Both the position numbers and the translations under genes were made by a program. This document shows positions 57,140 through 64,000 of a stretch of 64,000 nucleotides of DNA, one piece after another (position 1 is the stretch's first letter; each line of letters opens with the position of its first letter). The DNA comes from Galdieria partita (lineage: Eukaryota; Rhodophyta; Bangiophyceae; Galdieriales; Galdieriaceae). Below the pieces are notes generated by a model, which was given only the letters and a program-made list of their open reading frames with translations, made no database searches and was not told the origin of the DNA. Where the stretch lies: positions 1 to 64,000 of the forward strand of contig BQMJ01000039.1 of the NCBI GenBank assembly GCA_025991245.1, written 5' to 3'.

Positions 57140-57627
57140 CCTTTATTTCCCGTCTCTCATCATCGTCGATCAACGGAATGATTCAAAAGCCACTTGGGGT
57201 CCCCAATGCATCATTATATATACATATACATATATATATATATATTAATTATATTGGAAAATAGATAGACAACTAATATTATCAAAATTATCCACAAAGC
57301 CAAGTTTTGAGAGTTGCCATCATCTTTAATCATAGATCATTTTTGAGAATACTCATTTCCAACAAAAACTTTCAATTTGAATTTGTCTAGTTGTTCATGA
57401 TATCTTCTCCACACGAGATAATGATTTGCATAATACTACTTTACGCATGTTCACTCGTTCAATACAACAGCTGTCAATCGGTGACAATCGTCAACGGAAA
57501 AAATTTCCGTTGGTGACCCTCATGTAAAAAGTGGTCTATAAAAATTCTTTCACTCGTCACCTTTCCATAAGATTTGTGTCTTGAGGAGTTCTTGTTGTCA
57601 GAAATCAATACTGTCGAAGATAAGGAA
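57140..57627. promoter_or_regulatory. Divergent promoter region upstream of the ammonium transporter
   Basis: 488 bp between divergent starts, including an alternating TA-rich run near 57220-57250. No coding frame. The part before 57628 is open in the AMT frame but without ATG. Nitrogen-response sites could not be recognised. Confidence 0.4.
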
Positions 57628-59286
57628 ATGACAGATCTTGGAGACTTTAGTATAACAGTAACAACAAGTTCAGGAAATAATGTCACTGCAAACATTGCAG
57701 ATATCATTGTATCTGCTTTAAATAGCACCAAGGTACAATACAATGGAGTACCTTTATATGAATGGCTTATTGGAAACGCATTTTCTTCGACAAACGGTGC
57801 TGATACTATGTTTGCCCTGTATGCTCTGTATCTGGTGTTCTTTATGCATCTTGGCTTTGCTATGTTGACTGCAGGATGTGTTCGAGCTAAAAACGCAAAA
57901 AATGCCTGTATGCTATTGTTAATCGACTGGGCAGTAGGAACTCTCGCTTATTATTTATTTGGTTATGCATTTGCGTTTGGTGCGAAACCTTCAGAAGGTG
58001 CGAGAGGATTTATTGGTTCTCACTTCTTCGCTATGTCTGGTGTTCCTACCAGAGATGCTAATCTAATCAGTGGATTCCCTTCCAATGATATCATTGGTTA
58101 TTTTTCATCTCTTCCTGCAGGTGCTAGAGCTCCTGCTGCAGATGATAGTGGTAGTTGGGGAAATATGTTGTTTCAATGGAGTTTTTGTATTACTGCTGCA
58201 GCTATTGTTAGTGGATCCGTATGTGAGAGAGTTTCTGTATTGGGATATTCCATCTTTTCATTTTGGATGACCAGTTGGATATATCCTGTTTATGAACATT
58301 GGGTATGGGATTCTTTTGGTTGGTTTGGTGCTGTGAAATCCGATGGACCTTTATTTGCTGGTAGTGGTTATATCGACTATGCAGGCTCTGGAGTAGTACA
58401 CACTATTGGAGGCGTTGCTGCCTTGTGGGGTGCGATATTTGTAGGTCCAAGAATTGGAAGAATTGATAGCAATGGAAAGATGGTTCCTATACCTGGTCAT
58501 AGTTCAGTTTTGGTGGTATTAGGAACGATGATTCTTATTTTCGGTTGGTATGGCTTCAATCCTGGTTCAGCACTAGCCATCAGTTTACCTTCTCAATATA
58601 CAACAGTCATGCGATGTGCTATCAATACAACCATTGCACCTGCAGCAGCAGGAGTAGCTTCCATGATCATTACTCGAATACTTTATAAGAATTATGATGT
58701 GAATGCAATGTGCAATTGTATTATTGGTGGTTTAGTAGCCATCACTGCTCCTTGTTCAACGATAGAGAATTGGGCTGCAGTGATATGTGGAGTGGGTGCT
58801 GCCATTGTTTATCATGTGGGTTGTCGTGTTGAACAATGGCTTAAGATTGATGATCCTCTGGATGCTGTATCTGTGCATGCTTTATGTGGTAATTGGGGTT
58901 TGATTGTGGTTGGTTTATTTGCTGCGAGAGATGCACGTTATGCTGCTTATGGAAGTGCACCTGCTTGGGGTGCTTTTATGGGTGGAGGTGGAGACTTGTT
59001 GGCTTGTCAACTGATTGGCATATGTATTCTTTGGGGTTGGGTTAGTGCTATGAGTATATTTATGTTTTCTATTTTGAAATATTTTGGAATTCTTCGTGTC
59101 AGTCCTGAAGAGGAAATGGAAGGTTTGGATACTTCCAAACATGGCGGAGCTTGCTATCCACCTGATTTTACAGAGGAGTATGGTTTCAAGAGTGTAGTGG
59201 ATACAGATGAAGAAGTTCAATACGGTATGACAAAAGAACGTGGAATAGAAGAACAACAAGTAACTTCCGCACATTTATCAGCATAA
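57628..59286 (+). CDS. AMT: Ammonium transporter, AMT/MEP/Rh family
   Basis: Single exon, 552 residues from the ATG at 57628. It is a plasma-membrane ammonium uptake channel with about 11 helices. Seen: the N-terminal GADTMFALYALYLVFFMHLG helix, AGCVRAKNAKN, the AMT signature YAGSGVVHTIGG, FGWYGFNPGS and VSVHALCGNWG with the conserved pore His. A hydrophilic C-terminal tail of about 60 residues (SPEEEMEGLDTSKHGGACYP onward) is the usual site of allosteric control. The N-terminal 40 residues are polar and probably extracellular. Promoter region contains a TA-rich run. Confidence 0.96.
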   Translation: MTDLGDFSITVTTSSGNNVTANIADIIVSALNSTKVQYNGVPLYEWLIGNAFSSTNGADTMFALYALYLVFFMHLGFAMLTAGCVRAKNAKNACMLLLIDWAVGTLAYYLFGYAFAFGAKPSEGARGFIGSHFFAMSGVPTRDANLISGFPSNDIIGYFSSLPAGARAPAADDSGSWGNMLFQWSFCITAAAIVSGSVCERVSVLGYSIFSFWMTSWIYPVYEHWVWDSFGWFGAVKSDGPLFAGSGYIDYAGSGVVHTIGGVAALWGAIFVGPRIGRIDSNGKMVPIPGHSSVLVVLGTMILIFGWYGFNPGSALAISLPSQYTTVMRCAINTTIAPAAAGVASMIITRILYKNYDVNAMCNCIIGGLVAITAPCSTIENWAAVICGVGAAIVYHVGCRVEQWLKIDDPLDAVSVHALCGNWGLIVVGLFAARDARYAAYGSAPAWGAFMGGGGDLLACQLIGICILWGWVSAMSIFMFSILKYFGILRVSPEEEMEGLDTSKHGGACYPPDFTEEYGFKSVVDTDEEVQYGMTKERGIEEQQVTSAHLSA

Positions 59287-59601
59287 GGCTTTCCAGTCTA
59301 TATTGTTTTTGTTGTTTTTGTTGTTGTTGACTTATAGAATGGAGAGCATTGTATTTGTATTTCCGTGGATCCATATGTATTTCGATACATAATAAGAATA
59401 ATAATATACATGTGGAGCTTTGGAAAGACGAATAAAAAGAAAATTTGTGAATGAAACAATGTTGTTTTGAGAAGGAGAGAGAGAGAGAGAATAATGATAT
59501 AGATTGGAAACAATGTTTTGTAGGAACAAAATGTGTCGTGCAATGGAAATAAATGTAAATGGAATGTGTCGAATCTTTTTCTGTTGGACAGTGAGTTAAG
59601 C
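59287..59601. other. Spacer between AMT and P450 genes
   Basis: 315 bp containing a GTT-rich tract near 59310-59330 and a (GA)n run near 59475-59490. The P450 frame is open upstream of 59602 but lacks an ATG. No gene recognised. Confidence 0.5.
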
Positions 59602-61335
59602 ATGTGGCAAGGAGAATTTACTTTGGCTGGTGGGTTACTTACTCGTTCTATTTGGCAAAAAGGGTCCACCTTTGCCTTGCCAAGGGATATTTGGTCTATT
59701 CTTTTTGGAACGTTGTGGTTGCTTGGATGTCTGTTATTGTTTATTTGGATACTTGCTACTGCTTCTGCTGTACAAAATTGGCTGGTCTATGGCTATCGTT
59801 GGTTGTTCACACCTTGTTACAAAAAGATACCTTTTGTTGGAAAACCTCGTGAATTGTCTTGGTGGAGATATCTTTTTTATGGTCACTCGTCCTATGCTGC
59901 AGTTATGGCGTCTCCTATTGAAATTGCCAGGTGGTTTCTGCAGTCAAAAAGTACTTTGCATTCTGATATATTCAGTTACTGTTTTATGTTTCTTGCTCCA
60001 AGGATAGCGTTGGTTTCTCCAGAAGCAGCCAAACATGTGATGGTGAAGAATGTACGCAACTATGTAAAACCTCCCATGGTACGACAAGGCTTATCCAATT
60101 TGTTGGGAAACAAAGGAATCTTATTAGCTGAAGGAGAAGATCATGCTAGACAACGAAGAATTATTTTGCCAGCTTTTCACTTCGATGCTTTGGTTCATTT
60201 GGGTCCCATTTTTCGTGCACAAGGACGACAAGTTGTTCAACGTTGGTTGAATCGAAGCAAACCAGAGGAACCCATCGATGTACATTTGGATATGACACAA
60301 GTGACGATGAATGTGATTGCTTTGGCAGCATTCGGATATGATCCAAACACCGACTCGGGACAAGAATTGTATCGAGCATATCGAGATATCTTTACACAGA
60401 GACCACCATCGAGAATGTTATCCATGTTGTTTTCGTTATTACCCAATGGATTGTTGAGAAATATACCCTTATCAAGACTGATGAGAAGACAACAAAGTAA
60501 CGTACGTCTGGTCAAGAAAAAGGTGACAGAAATGGTACAAAAACGACGTGAAGAATATGAAGCATTATGGAAGGAGGGAAAGCCTCCTAGTCATAGAGAT
60601 TTGTTGGATATGTTGGTGGCTGCTAGAGATTATCCAGAGTTGGAAAAGAAAAGTTCCAATTTGCCTTATTTAACGGATGAAGAAATTACCAGTCAAGCAT
60701 TGACATTTATGGCAGCTGGACAAGTAACCACAGCAGTGTTATTATCTTGGACATTGTTCGAATTGAGTATTCATCCAAAAGTACAAGAAAAATTGAGAAA
60801 AGAACTGCAAACTTTGGCTGCTATCAACTCGGAAACATCATCTTCCCTCCCATTACAACGTGATGCTGAACTAGTCCAACAATTGGATAAATTGGAGTAT
60901 TTGGATGCCGTTTTACATGAAAGCCTTCGATTACATCCTCCTGTGTTATTTATCACCAGACAAGCGGTACAAGATGATGAAATTGTTGGTTATCCCATTT
61001 CTCGAGGTGCTATTGTCAACATTCCTATCGTAGCATTGCATAGAGATCCTGAGCAGTGGGGATCGGATGCAGAAAGTTTTCGTCCAGAACGCTTTTTATC
61101 CAGTGAGAACCACAATGCTATGCAACGACATCCCATGGCTTGGTTGCCATTCTTGTATGGAACTCGAGCTTGTACAGGTCAAAGATTTGCCATGTTGGAA
61201 GCAAAGACTATTCTTTTTGAATTGTTGACCAAAGTATCTGTACAGTTACAACCAGGTTGTGAGGTAAAGGGACATGGAATGGTCTCTGTTCCTCGCGACG
61301 TTCGTTTGCAAGTCGTTGATTTGTATCAAGAATAA
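59602..61335 (+). CDS. Cytochrome P450 monooxygenase
   Basis: Single exon, 577 residues from the ATG at 59602. A membrane anchor (SILFGTLWLLGCLLLFIWIL) is followed by a catalytic domain. The K-helix HESLRLHPP has the ExxR pair near residues 440-443, PERF is present, and the haem loop FLYGTRACTGQRFA has its Cys ligand near 524. The I-helix reads AAGQVTTAVLLSW, with Gln-Val where most P450s have His-Glu or (D/E)T. The overall look is closest to the CYP4-like clan, which hydroxylates fatty acids and related lipids; this is by eye. No introns, unlike most neighbours. Substrate unknown. Confidence 0.93.
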   Translation: MWQGEFTLAGGLLTRSIWQKGSTFALPRDIWSILFGTLWLLGCLLLFIWILATASAVQNWLVYGYRWLFTPCYKKIPFVGKPRELSWWRYLFYGHSSYAAVMASPIEIARWFLQSKSTLHSDIFSYCFMFLAPRIALVSPEAAKHVMVKNVRNYVKPPMVRQGLSNLLGNKGILLAEGEDHARQRRIILPAFHFDALVHLGPIFRAQGRQVVQRWLNRSKPEEPIDVHLDMTQVTMNVIALAAFGYDPNTDSGQELYRAYRDIFTQRPPSRMLSMLFSLLPNGLLRNIPLSRLMRRQQSNVRLVKKKVTEMVQKRREEYEALWKEGKPPSHRDLLDMLVAARDYPELEKKSSNLPYLTDEEITSQALTFMAAGQVTTAVLLSWTLFELSIHPKVQEKLRKELQTLAAINSETSSSLPLQRDAELVQQLDKLEYLDAVLHESLRLHPPVLFITRQAVQDDEIVGYPISRGAIVNIPIVALHRDPEQWGSDAESFRPERFLSSENHNAMQRHPMAWLPFLYGTRACTGQRFAMLEAKTILFELLTKVSVQLQPGCEVKGHGMVSVPRDVRLQVVDLYQE

Positions 61336-61474
61336 AGCGGACTTGTGAGAGAAAATAATGAAGAGGATATGTGGTGGTTGTCCATTTGAAAAGAGAAAAG
61401 GAAAAGACCCATTTTTGTAAAATCATTTTGGACACCAAAAAGCGAGAGATCACCAGAGCTCTCCTTTCTGAAAG

Positions 61475-62574
61475 ATGAATTCACTCTTTCAAAAACTTGC
61501 ACTGACTGGAAAAACAGCGATTATTACGGGTGGTGCTAGAGTAAGTAGGATAGACAAAAGAACAACAACATTCCTTTGTTGAAAGAAACCAAAGGGTATT
61601 GGCAAAAACTTTGCCAAAACACTGGCTCAAGCAGGGACTGCATCCGTCGGTATTTTGGATGCAAAGGGTAGCCACGATACATGTGACGAGTTGCAACAAC
61701 AGTTTCCAGACACCCGGTTTCTACCCTATCAAGTGGTAAATTGTGAATTTCAAGTTGGATTGGATATCAACAATGGGTGTTAGGATGTCTCACAAAAGGA
61801 ATCGATCGATGAAGCTGTCGACCATTTCGCAAATAGTCAAGGAAAACGTCTCGATAGTGAGTATTGGTATAAGTTGAACAAGAGAGAGATGGATTGGAGG
61901 ATTGTCTAGTTGCTTGTAACAATGCAGCCATCATATATAGTGGTACGGATGCTTCGTTTGATGCAGAGAATGCAAGTTTGGAACAATGGCAAAAGACGAT
62001 ACAAGTCAATCTTACTGCAAGTAGTGCTTTGAATGGTTGATGGTGGTTGTGTGATGATTTGCCAAGATAGGGAGTATTTCTGTGTTGTCAAGCGGAAGCT
62101 AAATGGATGATACCCAGAAAATATGGAAAGATAATCAACATAGCATCCATGTCAGGTGAGGAGACAAGGATAGACGAAAGCAAGAGATCATCATCATGTT
62201 GAATTAGGACACATTGTGAATCATCCTCAGAAACATGTAGCTTATCATACTGCTAAAGCAGGAGTCGTTCATTTGACGAGAACTTTGGGAGCTGAATGGG
62301 CAGAGAAAGGAATTCATGTGAATTGTATTTCACCAGGTTATATGGATACTTGGCAAACTTCTTGTAAGTATTCGGGATAGCTAGTTTGATTGATAAATGT
62401 CTGCTAGTTGAACAAGTGAAACCATTGCGAGAATATTGGATACAGTTGACTCCTGCCAAACGATTGGGACAAGTACAAGACTTGGACGGTCCATTTCTTC
62501 TGTTGGCAAGTGATGCGAGCTCATTCATGTACGGCTCAGAAATCATTGTTGATGGAGGCTATTGTCTGTGGTAA
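61475..62574 (+). CDS. Short-chain dehydrogenase/reductase
   Basis: Seven exons: 61475-61540, 61595-61735, 61784-61856, 61910-62020, 62075-62155, 62208-62363 and 62408-62574; 264 residues, classical SDR size. NAD(P)-binding motif TGGARGIG (split by intron 1), ACNNAA strand motif, catalytic Ser region NIASMSG, the YHTAK active site and SPGYMDT after it. Ends with DGGYCLW, like sorbitol/mannitol and other polyol dehydrogenases, but the substrate is not certain. All introns are GT-AG, 44-54 bp. Acceptor 4 at 62074 was chosen because it alone keeps the VNLTAIFLCCQ frame. Confidence 0.9.
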
Positions 62575-62917
62575 TATGGGATTCTATGAGTATACTCATT
62601 CTTCTCAAAATAAATCATACGAGTGTCTTGATCATCCGTACACAGAACAATGCATATATTTATTCTACCAATAGTAACTAGTCTATATTTTTTTTGTCAT
62701 ACTCATACGAACCAAGTATATCGTTACGCAGTATCTTCAACAAGTGACAAAATGGATATCCTCTGCATACTGCTAGTAACGATAAAACTTGTTCGGAACA
62801 AACACACAAACCAACAGCTTACTCAACCAAAAAACAATCAACTATATACAATTGTAGAGTTTTGTGGCAGGCAGGTATACACAACCTCTGTACACATAGT
62901 CGAGAAAAACTCGTTTT
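62575..62917. other. Spacer between convergent genes
   Basis: 343 bp between the SDR and UBE2H stops. Part of a plus-strand frame (62650-63114) crosses it but overlaps the UBE2H exon and has no family. Nothing else seen. Confidence 0.5.
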
Positions 62918-63762
62918 TCAAACAAAAATGCCGCTTTCCACGACTGACGAACCAGTTACACCAACTTGCTTGCCTCCTGAAATTTCTGAACAGCTGGTCT
63001 CGTTGTCTTCCAAGTCACTCCACTCCGACTCGTTGTCACTGTCTTCTTCCAACTCTTTTTGGGAACAAGACGCAAAAAGACTCGGATGTGCATATCTTTG
63101 GACGTAATCTCTAACCTACAAAAGAAAAACATCTTGCTTAAGCAGTCTGTTTGTAGGAGCTCACGACGAAACAAAAACTCACCTTGGCTATATACTTTTC
63201 CGGTTCTCTCATTTCCAATGCCGCTGCCTCTCCATTCAAAGGGTCCGAGGGATTCGGATACGTAAGGAGTTGAGGCAAAAATACTTCAAAAATGTTGACC
63301 AAATCAAACATGGGTGACCACGTCTGGTTAATAACGTCCAAACAAACTGAGCCTGACCTAAACATATTCAAGCATGAGAAACCATTGAAAAACACGAGAA
63401 ACCCTGTAAACTTACATTTCATCCACATTGGGGTGATAAATACGGTTAACAAATCCAATGGAAGGTGACTTGTAAGGGTAAGCTTCTGGAAGCGTGACAT
63501 GTACTTTCCAAACACCACCCTCATAAGGTGCTAAGGAGCAAAGGTGAGAACAAGACAAAGACATAAACTAAACCACCTACTATCTACTGGACCACAAAAC
63601 TTGACAAAAAAGTCCCCCATACGGTTATTTTCAGCTAGTTCTACTTCATACTCTGCCATCATCCTAACAGCATATCAGTACACTATGCTTCCTAGTTTAA
63701 GAGGAACTGGTGACTCACAATTTCATCAAGTCTGTTTCTCTTCTTTTACTTGGAGAAGCCAT
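62918..63762 (-). CDS. UBE2H: Ubiquitin-conjugating enzyme E2, UBE2H/UBC8 type
   Basis: Five exons on the minus strand: 63719-63762, 63581-63663, 63416-63530, 63183-63357 and 62918-63115, with introns of 50-67 bp; 204 residues. The E2 fold is complete: [36 protein letters not shown] and the catalytic Cys in [33 protein letters not shown] is diagnostic of UBE2H/UBC8, an E2 that works with the GID/CTLH ligase in regulated protein turnover. The acidic, Ser-rich tail ([16 protein letters not shown]) matches the tail type of this subfamily. Transcription enters from the right-hand window edge. Confidence 0.95.
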
Positions 63763-64000
63763 TTTATAAAACAAAAAAACCAAGACCCAAAGTCCAAAAA
63801 AGGCGGAAACTGATCAACAGTAAAACGATGTCAAAATCCAATTGGCAGCGAAGGGAGATGAGGTTGGTTTGGCTTTTTCTAACCCCGAATTTCCGCCTGT
63901 TGTTCTGTTGCTCTTTCTCTCCAACACGAGATTACGAGGGTGCGGACAACGGACAGCCCGCTTTCTTGGAATTTGAAAGATGGAATACAGCACTTGTGAT
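63763..64000. other. Upstream region of UBE2H at the window edge
   Basis: 238 bp, more G+C-rich than other spacers, with CCCCGAATTTCCGCC near 63883. An ATG at 63980 opens a plus-strand frame cut by the window end; it is too short to judge. Confidence 0.4.

Noticed and set aside
62650-63114. 154-codon plus-strand frame over the SDR/UBE2H junction
   Set aside because: It overlaps the last UBE2H exon in antisense and has no recognisable family.
63980-64000. ATG opening a frame at the right edge
   Set aside because: Only seven codons are inside the window; nothing can be said about it.

Overview
The window is the left end of a nuclear chromosome from a eukaryote with a compact, A+T-rich genome. 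It opens with about 450 bp of telomeric repeats, C-rich strand at the 5' end. Protein genes further in have many very short spliceosomal introns (mostly 43-62 bp; one of 35 bp). Gene content (plastid-type RelA/SpoT homologue, organellar uS15, mitochondrial methylcrotonyl-CoA carboxylase, AMT ammonium transporter) and a subtelomeric expansion of P-loop ATPases fit a cyanidiophyte red alga of the Galdieria type. That assignment is inference from gene style and family content, not a database match.

Layout. (1) 1-14.3 kb: telomere, then gene-poor, T-rich subtelomeric DNA built largely of diverged repeats: a two-copy 348-bp tandem repeat against the telomere, a roughly 1.18-kb degenerate tandem repeat at 3-6 kb, and a block seen three times near 9.1, 11.1 and 13.6 kb. 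(2) 14.3-33.1 kb: a cluster of at least five related genes, plus three decayed copies, for proteins that combine a P-loop NTPase, a GGxP-bearing helical region and a C-terminal domain resembling a PD-(D/E)XK nuclease. One member ends in a SAM-like domain and one carries an SV40-like nuclear localisation signal. The layout recalls the Crinkler/RHS class and the expanded 'archaeal ATPase' family reported in Galdieria. Local gene conversion, truncation and pseudogenes show fast turnover. (3) 33.1-38.7 kb: transition zone with an ABCG half-transporter that looks damaged and a secreted Cys/Tyr-repeat protein. (4) 39.4-63.8 kb: dense core genes.

Core genes in order: ribonucleotide reductase large subunit (+), ribosomal protein eS4 (+), a CPAP/TCP10-C domain protein (+), a small KEN-box protein (-), cysteine synthase (+), ZPR1 (+), a Nudix hydrolase with a GC-AG intron (+), organellar uS15 (+), an RSH (p)ppGpp synthetase homologue (-), a methyltransferase with a double His8 insert (+), a GT31-type glycosyltransferase (+), methylcrotonyl-CoA carboxylase alpha (-), a coiled-coil protein (-), an ammonium transporter (+), a cytochrome P450 (+), a short-chain dehydrogenase (+) and a UBE2H-type ubiquitin-conjugating enzyme (-). 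Spacers are often under 150 bp.

The most novel content is the subtelomeric NTPase/nuclease-like cluster. I saw no tRNA, rRNA, CRISPR array, transposase or reverse transcriptase. Exon boundaries were placed by eye from GT-AG sites, frame and family conservation.
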